Positions 1 through 5,564 of a DNA stretch of 8,645 nucleotides are shown piece after piece; the first letter of the stretch is position 1; every line of letters begins with the position of its first letter. The stretch is from Rickettsiaceae bacterium 4572_127 (GTDB taxonomy: Bacteria; Pseudomonadota; Alphaproteobacteria; Rs-D84; NBLK01). A program made the position numbers and the translations under genes. The notes below the pieces were generated by a model. It searched no databases. It saw only the letters and a program-made list of their open reading frames with translations, and was not told the DNA's origin. Location of the stretch: contig NBLK01000024.1 in the NCBI GenBank assembly GCA_002084505.1, forward strand, positions 1 to 8,645, in the 5' to 3' direction.

Positions 1-107
1 AAAACCTTAACAAAAGACCGAGAAAAGTGTTAGACTATAAAACGCCAGAAGAGGCTATGATGAATTGTGACCAATTTGTCGCATTTAGGATGTGAATTGG
101 CAAACAC
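1..107 (+). mobile_element. Right end of an IS30-family insertion sequence (partial)
   Basis: The window opens inside an IS30-like element. The transposase tail stops at 93-95 and is followed by about 12 bases, ending in GGCAAACAC (99-107), which read outward as GTGTTTGCC. A terminus beginning GTGTT and lying just after the transposase stop fits IS30-family ends. The other end and any target duplication lie outside the window, so the exact boundary (about 101-107) is inferred. The element runs head-on into the minus-strand gene at 85-726, whose reading frame becomes IS sequence here. Confidence 0.6.
3..95 (+). CDS. IS30-family transposase, C-terminal fragment (5' part outside window)
   Basis: Thirty codons are open from the window edge to TGA at 93-95. 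The translation contains NLNKRPRKVLDYKTPEEAM followed by a short tail ending VAFRM. IS30-family DDE transposases characteristically end with an N-x-RPRK-x-L-x-(Y/F)-KTP-x-E block that follows the last catalytic Glu, then a short hydrophobic tail. The catalytic residues themselves lie upstream of the window, so it cannot be said whether the transposase is intact. The stop lies close to the presumed IS end, as is usual in this family. Confidence 0.75.
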   Translation, partial: NLNKRPRKVLDYKTPEEAMMNCDQFVAFRM

Positions 108-726
108 TTGTATCTGGAATTGTTTTGTCAATTACAATTAAACCATTTTTAATAAAAGAGTGTATCATTTGTGCCATTTCTTGAAATATACTAAAATATC
201 CAATAGGTGGTTTGTCCAAATTTAAGTCTATTCTATCTAAATAATATCTCCATTTATTCAGCTTTTTTATTTGTGGATTGTATCCAGTCGCTTTGTAAAT
301 AAATTCTTTAAAAGAATGACTAGCTAACATTCTAAAATTATCTCTAGCTTTGGCGACAAAAGAATCTGATTCAAAAGCATAGTATTCTAAAATAGCAAAA
401 CAAACAATGTCAGGATAAGCCAAAAATTCACGTCCATTTTTTTTTATTTTAAAATATAGAGTATTTTCCTTATAATCTTTTTTATCCAAATACTCTTTTA
501 CGAAATTTAATCTATTTCTTCCATGTTTTTTCAATCTGTCATTTTGCCATTCATCGCCAAGTTTTGAAATTAAGCCATTCGTTGTTAATCCACATAACTC
601 AGTTAACCCAGCTTGTGATAAAAAAGGTGTGCCATTTTCAAGAACTCCCATTTCAATTCCAGCAACATCTTTAACTATTTCAGCTTTGTAAAATAAATCA
701 TTATTATTTTTTATTTCTTTTTGCAT
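85..726 (-). pseudogene. Phage-type KilA-N/BstA-like protein, 3' end removed by IS30
   Basis: The frame encodes about 213 residues. I prefer the ATG at 726 over the ATG at 735: AAAGGA sits 8 nt before the former and abuts the latter. The N-terminal part has a predicted DNA-binding flavour, including TPFLSQAGLTELCGLTTNGL. The middle has the aromatic block AYPDIVCFAILEYYAFESD. The distal part reads YFSIFQEMAQMIHSFIKNGL and then IPDTSV. From memory this resembles prophage-encoded KilA-N-like proteins, including the BstA abortive-infection group (about 300 residues), which continue past a (V/I)PD-x-SVG segment. Here the frame enters IS30 sequence right after IPDTSV and stops within a few codons, so roughly a third of the protein is missing. 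It has its own promoter (761-788). Family assignment is tentative; truncation by the IS is better supported. Confidence 0.55.
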
Positions 727-743
727 TTTTTTCATCCTTTTAC

Positions 744-770
744 TTTAGTTAATCACAGTATACATAGTGC
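744..770. repeat. 27-bp promoter repeat, copy 1
   Basis: This block differs at one position from 1290-1316. Read on the minus strand it begins GCACTATGTATACTGTGATT and ends AACTAAA, just before the ribosome-binding site of the gene starting at 726. It covers the -10 region and the presumed transcription start. The part CACTATGTATACTGTG is an imperfect dyad (CAC...GTG), so it may also bind a repressor. Confidence 0.75.
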
Positions 771-788
771 TTACAGGGAGGTTTTCAA
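761..788 (-). promoter_or_regulatory. Promoter of the truncated KilA-N/BstA-like gene
   Basis: Minus-strand TTGAAA (783-788) is separated by 16 nt from TATGTA (761-766). The same hexamers with the same 16-nt spacing occur at 1307-1334 before the neighbouring gene, which supports function. A TATACT (758-763) overlapping downstream is an alternative -10 but gives a longer spacer. Confidence 0.55.
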
Positions 789-874
789 GGGGAAAAATAA
801 AGCATTGAATGTTTCCTCGCTCCTTGCGGGAGGGGTGAAGCCGAGAACTATTATTTGTTTTTTTATCTAATCTT

Positions 875-1273
875 CTATTTACTACATTTACTCACTGAAT
901 ATACATAGCTGTTTGGAGCTTTGCCTAAAATAGGAGAGCTTGAAACATGAAAATCTAAAAGTTTAACAAAAACCTTTCCAAAAATATCAATCACCTCAAA
1001 ATCACAATTATTCTCATTATTAAGACTAATGGTTATATTCCCTTTTTTTTTCTGCAAACAATATTCTTTAAACTCTTTAAGTAGTTTTTTTGGACTTTCA
1101 TTTCTGGTTACTCCAACTTCGAATACATCAATATCTGTCTCTTTTCTAGAAGAAAAGGCTATAAACCCCGAACTTGTAGTAAAAAATGGATTTCCTAAAG
1201 CATTTCCATTTTTAAATGCTAGTTTGCAATTTTTTAAAAGTTGCTCTTGTTTCTTATAATCATCTTCAACCAT
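875..1273 (-). CDS. Hypothetical protein, 132 residues
   Basis: I do not recognise this protein. The start is well supported: AAGGAG lies 7 nt before the ATG, and a promoter matching that of the next gene lies upstream at 1307-1334. The product is soluble-looking, without signal peptide or membrane segment. It has a lysine-rich helical N-terminus (KKQEQLLKNCKLAFKNG), a central stretch of alternating hydrophobic residues that could form a beta sheet (GFIAFSS, DIDVFEVGV), a Lys-rich helix (SPKKLLKEFKEYCLQKKKG) and a C-terminal strand-rich part ending SKCSK. Its stop is 149 nt before the start of the truncated KilA-N/BstA-like gene in the same direction, and each gene has its own copy of one promoter block. 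It is very AT-rich like that neighbour and probably belongs to the same accessory cassette. No function is proposed. Confidence 0.7.
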   Translation of the reverse strand: MVEDDYKKQEQLLKNCKLAFKNGNALGNPFFTTSSGFIAFSSRKETDIDVFEVGVTRNESPKKLLKEFKEYCLQKKKGNITISLNNENNCDFEVIDIFGKVFVKLLDFHVSSSPILGKAPNSYVYSVSKCSK

Positions 1274-1289
1274 ACTCTTTCTCCTTAGT

Positions 1290-1316
1290 TTTAGTTAATC
1301 ACAATATACATAGTGC
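1290..1316. repeat. 27-bp promoter repeat, copy 2
   Basis: This is the second copy of the block at 744-770, with one substitution (TATATT for TATACT). The dyad is better here: CACTATGTATATTGTG matches its own reverse complement at 12 of 16 positions. It sits at the same place relative to the -35 and to the start codon as copy 1. Confidence 0.75.
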
Positions 1317-1334
1317 GGATAAGTGATTTTTCAA
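1307..1334 (-). promoter_or_regulatory. Promoter of the 132-residue hypothetical gene
   Basis: Minus-strand TTGAAA (1329-1334), a 16-nt spacer and TATGTA (1307-1312) repeat the architecture of the promoter at 761-788. The spacer sequences differ between the two copies apart from GCAC next to the -10, so the shared hexamers look selected rather than part of one long duplication. Confidence 0.55.
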
Positions 1335-1361
1335 TATTTCTTCTCTAGATTTCTTTTCTGC

Positions 1362-1390
1362 TTTACAATTAAAATATTCTTTGCTATATT
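1362..1390 (+). promoter_or_regulatory. Strong sigma70-type promoter for the structured RNA
   Basis: TTTACA (1362-1367), a 17-nt spacer and TATATT (1385-1390) with an extended -10 TG at 1382-1383. The start would fall near 1397, about 15 nt before the first paired base of the RNA. This is one of the best-formed promoters in the window. It diverges from the minus-strand promoter at 1307-1334. Confidence 0.65.
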
Positions 1391-1396
1391 TTTTTT

Positions 1397-1596
1397 AGCT
1401 TAGTAATTGCTAGGCTGTGGTTTCATACCCACCTATCAAAAGCGATTCTCGGCAATCGTAAATTGCCGTATTCTAGTCTCTCGGGACTGGGATACGGTGT
1501 TATGTCCAATCCTTTCGAGGATAAAAACATTGTAGCCAACTTTTGATGGTGTATGAAATCCCAGTCCACTTTGCATAACGCAGGTGGATTTTTTTT
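1397..1596 (+). ncRNA. Structured RNA of about 200 nt, possibly 6S-like
   Basis: There is no plausible coding frame, but pairing is extensive. The ends close through TTTCATAC (1421-1428), ACC (1431-1433) and ATCAAAAG (1435-1442) with CTTTTGAT, GGT and GTATGAAA (1540-1558), 19 pairs with small bulges; weaker pairing extends it outward (GGCTG with CAG). Inside are CGGCAAT/ATTGCCG (1450-1468), a 14-bp hairpin with loop CTCG (1466-1497, four GU pairs) and ATCCT-TTCG-AGGAT (1509-1522). The first two compete for 1466-1468. A promoter precedes it and a terminator ends it. Length, a closing stem, a long distal hairpin and a small hairpin on the 3' strand before GUAGCC recall 6S RNA, a regulator of RNA polymerase, but I cannot confirm this. 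A leader or attenuator for the gene at 1616 is the alternative. Confidence 0.6.
1565..1596 (+). terminator. Intrinsic terminator of the structured RNA
   Basis: TCCAC (1565-1569) pairs with GTGGA (1584-1588), with inner TGC/GCA pairs around the loop ATAAC, followed by eight T residues. It ends only 20 nt before the start codon at 1616, so that gene depends on read-through or on a promoter not seen here. Confidence 0.75.
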
Positions 1597-1615
1597 CAAA
1601 AAGAAAGGGATTATC

Positions 1616-1879
1616 ATGAAAAAAACACTATTAATCTGTGCATTAGCACTTTATTCAACGACTGCATTTTCATCTGGAAATGTTGTTTCTAAAAAAACTA
1701 AATCACTTAAAGAAAGAATCCAATTAGTTTCTTCTAAGTCATCAAACTGCAACAAAAAACTCAAAAATGCTGACCAAAGATCAGGATGCTGTTCATGGCA
1801 CAAAGGAGTCTGCGGATGCTCTGGCGGACGAGCATATTGTTGTGACGGGACTTTAAGCCCTAGTTGTGGGTGCGATTAA
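1616..1879 (+). CDS. Small secreted cysteine-rich protein
   Basis: This is an 87-residue product starting at the ATG at 1616, which has AAAGGGA six nt upstream; the same frame is open further 5', but only inside the terminator. Residues 1-18 form a typical Sec signal peptide (MKKTLLICALALYSTTAFS), with cleavage likely around AFS-SG. The mature part has a basic Lys/Ser-rich stretch and then a cysteine-dense C-terminus with GCCSWHKGVCGCSGG and CCDGTLSPSCGCD: nine Cys in the last 40 or so residues, a pattern I recall from short conserved proteobacterial exported proteins of unknown function (GCCS-H-GGVCGC...CCDGT-SPSC). Disulfide formation in the periplasm is likely, or metal binding. The lipoprotein gene begins 14 nt after the stop, suggesting one transcript. 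Function unknown. Confidence 0.8.
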   Translation: MKKTLLICALALYSTTAFSSGNVVSKKTKSLKERIQLVSSKSSNCNKKLKNADQRSGCCSWHKGVCGCSGGRAYCCDGTLSPSCGCD

Positions 1880-1893
1880 AAAAAGGATAAATT

Positions 1894-2250
1894 ATGAAAA
1901 AAATATTAATTTTAGGACTTATAGTTCTAGGAGGATGCGCTTCTATAATCGACGGAGAAATGCAACAAGTCTCAATTAACTCAAATGTTAAAGGGGCTTC
2001 GATCTTAGTTAATGGAATGCAGGTCGGAAAAACTCCTTTTGTCGGACAGATAAAACGACAAAAGAATGTGATTTTAATTCTAAAAAAACGAGGCTATCCT
2101 GACAAACAATTTCCACTTCAAACAAGCATAAATCCAACTTTTTTTGGAAACATTATTTCAGGCGGAACTACTGGCGGACTTATAGATTACAGCAGTGGCT
2201 CTTGGGTTGAGTATTCTCCAAACATGATTTATGTAACTATGGAAAAATGA
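1894..2250 (+). CDS. Lipoprotein with PEGA-like domain
   Basis: A 118-residue protein, with AAGGA six nt before the ATG. Residues 1-15 form a lipoprotein signal ending in the lipobox LGGC-A (Cys15 is the expected lipid-modified residue); the next residues are not Asp, so outer-membrane sorting is plausible. Residues 25-70 read VSINSNVKGASILVNG, then GKTPF and later GYPDKQFPL, a PEGA-like pattern (surface-layer or wall-associated beta domain). The C-terminal part, NPTFFGNIISGGTTGGLIDY with SSGSW and SPNMIYVTM, is common to small proteobacterial lipoproteins with a Gly-rich hydrophobic hairpin. It follows the cysteine-rich secreted protein closely, so the two exported products may act together at the envelope. 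No enzymatic residues are evident. Confidence 0.8.
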   Translation: MKKILILGLIVLGGCASIIDGEMQQVSINSNVKGASILVNGMQVGKTPFVGQIKRQKNVILILKKRGYPDKQFPLQTSINPTFFGNIISGGTTGGLIDYSSGSWVEYSPNMIYVTMEK

Positions 2251-2283
2251 GATTATAGGAAGAAGATAACAAAAAATAGAGTT

Positions 2284-2478
2284 ATGTTTTTCGTCTTATC
2301 TAATTACCAAAATTTAGCAATGGAGACAGCAAAAGGCAGTGGAGAATATACTAAAACTTTGGCGATTTTATTAAAAATTTCAGAAAAAAAGTTGTTACAA
2401 TATTCTCGAAAAATTGCTTTAACTTCCGATCCTGTTAAATACCTAGAAGTTGTCATGAAAATAAAAAAGTCCCATTAA
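2284..2478 (+). CDS. Short ORF resembling the C-terminus of a DUF3015 protein; likely remnant
   Basis: A 64-residue frame with NYQNLAMETAKGSGEYTKTL followed by a hydrophobic LAILL. This resembles, from memory, the conserved distal part of DUF3015 proteins (F-x3-N-x2-LA-x2-A-x-G-x-GE-x-L-x2-LA-x-L), but the signal peptide and the N-terminal half of that family are absent. There is no good Shine-Dalgarno sequence: AGGAAG lies over 20 nt before the ATG. The frame is open back to the TGA of the lipoprotein at 2248-2250 with no better start. The stop codon lies in the loop of the terminator at 2463-2493, as expected for an original gene end. A 5'-deleted remnant is most likely; a genuine small protein is possible. 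Confidence 0.4.
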   Translation: MFFVLSNYQNLAMETAKGSGEYTKTLAILLKISEKKLLQYSRKIALTSDPVKYLEVVMKIKKSH

Positions 2479-2493
2479 GTGGGATTTTTTTTT
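2463..2493 (+). terminator. Intrinsic terminator after the envelope gene cluster
   Basis: TCCCA (2470-2474), loop TTAAG, TGGGA (2480-2484), flanked by six A on the left and nine T on the right so the stem can extend. It overlaps the last codons of the preceding ORF and separates this cluster from gyrA. Confidence 0.85.
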
Positions 2494-2505
2494 ATCTAAA
2501 ATTTC

Positions 2506-2535
2506 TTAATTTTTTCTTGCCTTGCATATTATAAA
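2506..2535 (+). promoter_or_regulatory. Possible gyrA promoter
   Basis: TTAATT (2506-2511) with TATAAA (2530-2535) at an 18-nt spacer; TATTAT (2527-2532) is an overlapping -10 alternative with a 15-nt spacer. The -35 is weak, so the exact boxes are uncertain, but the 80 nt between the upstream terminator and gyrA must contain the promoter. Confidence 0.3.
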
Positions 2536-2573
2536 GTGCTAGTTTTTTACAAACTAACAAAAAAGGGGAGAAA

Positions 2574-5369
2574 ATGTCAGAAAATGAAAATCAAATTATG
2601 CCAAAAGGTGTAGAAAAAGTAGGTATTTCGTCTAAAATGAAGTCGGCTTTTTTAGACTATGCTATGTCAGTTATTGTATCTCGTGCTTTGCCAGATATTC
2701 GTGATGGGTTGAAACCTGTTCATAGACGATTATTATTTGCTATGGATCAAGCAGGATTTGTTTATAACAAAGCATATAAAAAGTCTGCTAGAACGGTTGG
2801 AGAAGTTTTAGGTAAATATCATCCGCACGGTGATCAGTCTGTTTACATGGCGATGGTTCGTTTAGCTCAGCCGTTTTCTATGAGTTTGAAATTGATTGAT
2901 GGACAGGGAAATTTCGGATCTATTGATGGTGATCCGCCTGCTGCGATGCGATATACAGAATCTCGTTTAGCAAAAGTTACTACTCACATTTTAGACGACC
3001 TAAACAAAGACACTGTTGATTTTAATCCGAATTTTGACGAATCTCTTAAAGAACCTGCTGTTTTGCCGGCTCAATTTCCACTACTTTTAGTTAATGGAGC
3101 TCAGGGAATTGCGGTTGGAATGGCGACTAATATGCTTCCTCATAATTTAGGAGAGGTCATTGATGCTACGATTGCATATTTAGAAAATAATCAAATCACA
3201 AATCAAGAACTTATGGAATATATTCCTGCTCCTGACTTTCCAACTGGCGGAGTCATTTTAGGTAGAGCAGGGGCGCACAAGGCGTTTACGACTGGGAAAG
3301 GTTCAATTGTTGTTCGTGGAAAAACTAAAATGGAAGAGGTTCATGGAAAACAAGCGATAATTATTACTGAGCTTCCTTATCAGGTTAATAAAGTTACACT
3401 GATTGAAAAAATTACATACTTATATAAAGAGAAAAAAATAGAGAATCTGTCTTCAATTAGAGACGAATCCGATCGTCATGGAATCCGAGTTGTGATTGAG
3501 CTAAAAAGAGAGGCAGTTCCAGAAGTTGTGCTGAATCAGTTGTATCGTTTTTCACCTTTGCAAACAAGTTTTGGTGTGCAAATGCTAGCCCTAAATAAAG
3601 GGCGTCCTGAGTTAATGGTGCTTACGGATATGCTAAAACATTTTGTAGAATTTAGAAAAGAAGTAATTCACAGACGGACTAATTTTGATCTAAATAAGAT
3701 TCGTGATCGTGGACATATTCTAGTTGGGCTTTCAGTAGCAGTTGCAAATATAGATGAAATTATTGCAATGATTAGGGAATCAAAAGATCCAAAAATCGCA
3801 AAAGAAAAACTTATGAATCGCGAGTGGAATGCATCGCATGTTGCTCCACTAATTAAGTTGATTGATGATCCGAAAAGTTTGATTGATGATTCAGGAATGT
3901 GTCGCCTAACTGATGAGCAAGCTAAGGGAATTTTAGAATTAAAACTACATCGTTTGACTGGTTTAGAGATGGATAAACTCGCTGAGGAAATGACTAAAAT
4001 TGGTGGAAATATCAAAGGCTTACTGCTAATACTTAAAGACGAATCTGAAATCATAAAAATCATAAAAACAGACTTAGAATTAGTAAAAGAAAAATTCGCA
4101 GTTCCAAGAAGAACTGAAATCACTGAGCAAGAATTTACAGGTGATTTAGAAGACTTAATTGCCAAAGAAGAAATGGTCGTTACGGCTACTCATAGAGGGT
4201 ATATAAAACGAGTTCCTCTTTCAACTTATCGAGCTCAAAGACGAGGCGGAAAAGGGCGAAATGCAATGAATACAAAAGATGAAGATTTCATCACTAATGT
4301 TTTTGTTGCTAATACTCATACTCCATTGTTGTTTTTCTCGAATGATGGAATGGCTTATAAATTAAAAGTCTATAAATTACCACTTGGATCGCCAACTTCT
4401 ACTGGAAAAGCACTAATAAATCTGTTGCCTTTGAAACAAGGTGAGAAAATCACGACGATTATGCCGATGCCTGAGGATGAAGATACTTGGGAGAATTTAT
4501 TTGTGATGTTTGCTACTTCTAAGGGAACTGTTAGACGAAATCGTTTGTCTGATTTTATTTCCGTGAGAGCTAATGGAAAAATCGCTATGAAATTAGAAAA
4601 TGACAAGGATAAGCTGGTTGATGTTAAGACTTGTAATGAAGATCAAGATGTGTTTTTGACTTTGAATAATGGGAAATGTACGAGATTTTCAGTAAAAGAT
4701 ATTCGTATTTTTGCTAGTCGTAATTCAATGGGGGTTCGTGGAATTCGCATAAAAGGAAAAGACGAAGTGATTTCAATGTCATTGCTGCATCATTTGAAAG
4801 AAGATACTGAAATTCGTGAGAAATTCCTAAAACAATCTAGGGCAATGAGAAAAGAAGATGGGGCAGAAGATGTCGCTAATCTGAGTTTGTTGTCGGCGGA
4901 AGAGTTTGAAACGCTCCGAGCGAAAGAAGACTTTATCATTTCAATTACAGATACAGGGCAGGGCAAAAGATCGTCTTCGTTTGAATATCGTACAGCACAT
5001 CGTGGTGGAATGGGAATGACTAATATGAAATTAGGCGATAAAAACAATGAAATTATTGGCTCGTTTCCTATTACAGAAGATCAACAGCTGATTTTAGTTA
5101 CTAATAAAGGTAAGTTGATTAGAATTCCAATTGTTAATGTGAGAATAACAGGACGAGCATCAAGCGGAGTGAAATTATTTACTGTTGGAAAAGGAGAAAA
5201 AGTTGTTTCCGTCGCTAGAATTGATGCTGAGGAAGATGAAGAAGAGGGCGTTGAAGAAACTGAGCAAAATCAAACTGATAATAACGAAACCTCAACTGAA
5301 AACTCAGCTGATAAACCTGAAATAAACACAGAAGAAAACCCCGAAGAACCTTCTGATGAAAAAGAATAA
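2574..5369 (+). CDS. gyrA: DNA gyrase subunit A
   Basis: GyrA pairs with GyrB to cut, pass and reseal DNA, introducing negative supercoils. The start has GGGGAG just upstream. Residues 10-500 are the breakage-reunion domain with KPVHRR, GKYHPHGD, the GQGNFGS loop and catalytic Tyr127 in AAMRYTESRLAK. The GyrA box QRRGGKG (555-561) opens the beta-pinwheel and separates it from ParC. The pinwheel carries an insert of about 45 residues (near 740-785), typical of alphaproteobacterial GyrA, and ends in an acidic tail (884-931, rich in Glu, Asn, Thr). At 931 residues it is longer than the 875 of E. coli. Gln88 and Met92 replace the usual Ser83 and Asp87 (E. coli numbering) of the quinolone pocket. 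Single-gene transcript, with its own terminator. Confidence 0.98.
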   Translation: MSENENQIMPKGVEKVGISSKMKSAFLDYAMSVIVSRALPDIRDGLKPVHRRLLFAMDQAGFVYNKAYKKSARTVGEVLGKYHPHGDQSVYMAMVRLAQPFSMSLKLIDGQGNFGSIDGDPPAAMRYTESRLAKVTTHILDDLNKDTVDFNPNFDESLKEPAVLPAQFPLLLVNGAQGIAVGMATNMLPHNLGEVIDATIAYLENNQITNQELMEYIPAPDFPTGGVILGRAGAHKAFTTGKGSIVVRGKTKMEEVHGKQAIIITELPYQVNKVTLIEKITYLYKEKKIENLSSIRDESDRHGIRVVIELKREAVPEVVLNQLYRFSPLQTSFGVQMLALNKGRPELMVLTDMLKHFVEFRKEVIHRRTNFDLNKIRDRGHILVGLSVAVANIDEIIAMIRESKDPKIAKEKLMNREWNASHVAPLIKLIDDPKSLIDDSGMCRLTDEQAKGILELKLHRLTGLEMDKLAEEMTKIGGNIKGLLLILKDESEIIKIIKTDLELVKEKFAVPRRTEITEQEFTGDLEDLIAKEEMVVTATHRGYIKRVPLSTYRAQRRGGKGRNAMNTKDEDFITNVFVANTHTPLLFFSNDGMAYKLKVYKLPLGSPTSTGKALINLLPLKQGEKITTIMPMPEDEDTWENLFVMFATSKGTVRRNRLSDFISVRANGKIAMKLENDKDKLVDVKTCNEDQDVFLTLNNGKCTRFSVKDIRIFASRNSMGVRGIRIKGKDEVISMSLLHHLKEDTEIREKFLKQSRAMRKEDGAEDVANLSLLSAEEFETLRAKEDFIISITDTGQGKRSSSFEYRTAHRGGMGMTNMKLGDKNNEIIGSFPITEDQQLILVTNKGKLIRIPIVNVRITGRASSGVKLFTVGKGEKVVSVARIDAEEDEEEGVEETEQNQTDNNETSTENSADKPEINTEENPEEPSDEKE

Positions 5370-5380
5370 TCACAAAATAA

Positions 5381-5408
5381 AAAAAACTCCCTTTATTGGG
5401 AGTTTTTT
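5381..5408 (+). terminator. Intrinsic terminator of gyrA
   Basis: A perfect 11-bp inverted repeat, AAAAAACTCCC (5381-5391), loop TTTATT and GGGAGTTTTTT (5398-5408), 11 nt after the gyrA stop codon. The A/T arms could make it work on either strand. Confidence 0.92.
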
Positions 5409-5478
5409 CCCATTGTTTTTTTTAAGAATTTAAAATTATAATCTAGCAATAAATTCACAAAAAGAAATGAGGAAAGAA

Positions 5479-5499
5479 ATAAACGTTATTTTCGTTTAT
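5479..5499. promoter_or_regulatory. Possible operator upstream of the RloAB operon
   Basis: A perfect 7-bp inverted repeat, ATAAACG (5479-5485) and CGTTTAT (5493-5499), separated by seven bases and ending two bases before the -35 hexamer. Its position suits a regulator of the defence operon, but no regulator gene is adjacent, and the site could equally be a chance AT-rich palindrome. Confidence 0.35.
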
Positions 5500-5501
5500 C
5501 C

Positions 5502-5530
5502 TTGCTTTTTTATAAAAAAATCGCTATAAA
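5502..5530 (+). promoter_or_regulatory. Promoter of the RloAB operon
   Basis: TTGCTT (5502-5507), a 17-nt spacer and TATAAA (5525-5530). The start would be near 5537, giving a leader of about 28 nt to the ATG at 5565. AAAGGA seven nt before that ATG is a good ribosome-binding site. Confidence 0.6.
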
Positions 5531-5564
5531 GGAAATATCTAACTTGTTTTGAAAGGATTTTATC

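Noticed and set aside
816..836. Small G+C-rich hairpin CTCC-TTGCG-GGAG as terminator of the 132-residue gene
   Set aside because: The stem has only four pairs and no T-run follows on the minus strand.
1029..1259. Plus-strand frame opposite the 132-residue gene
   Set aside because: It is a hydrophobic, Phe/Ser-rich complement of a Lys-rich minus-strand gene that has a good start and promoter.
1553..1615. Upstream extension of the cysteine-rich protein
   Set aside because: The extra 21 residues would be encoded by the terminator hairpin and T-run; the signal peptide and ribosome-binding site fit the ATG at 1616.
1423..1617. 64-residue minus-strand frame across the structured RNA
   Set aside because: It is antisense to the paired RNA and its terminator, has no ribosome-binding site, and its peptide mirrors the hairpins.
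2248..2478. Stop-codon read-through joining the lipoprotein to the DUF3015-like tail
   Set aside because: The two are in one frame across a TGA, but the lipoprotein ends naturally there and no reassignment of TGA is visible elsewhere: Trp is TGG, and the long genes contain no in-frame TGA.
3668..5047. Three minus-strand frames inside gyrA
   Set aside because: They are shadows of a highly conserved gene on the other strand, without start signals or recognisable motifs.
2574..5369. ParC instead of GyrA
   Set aside because: The intact QRRGGKG GyrA box and the full beta-pinwheel show gyrase A.
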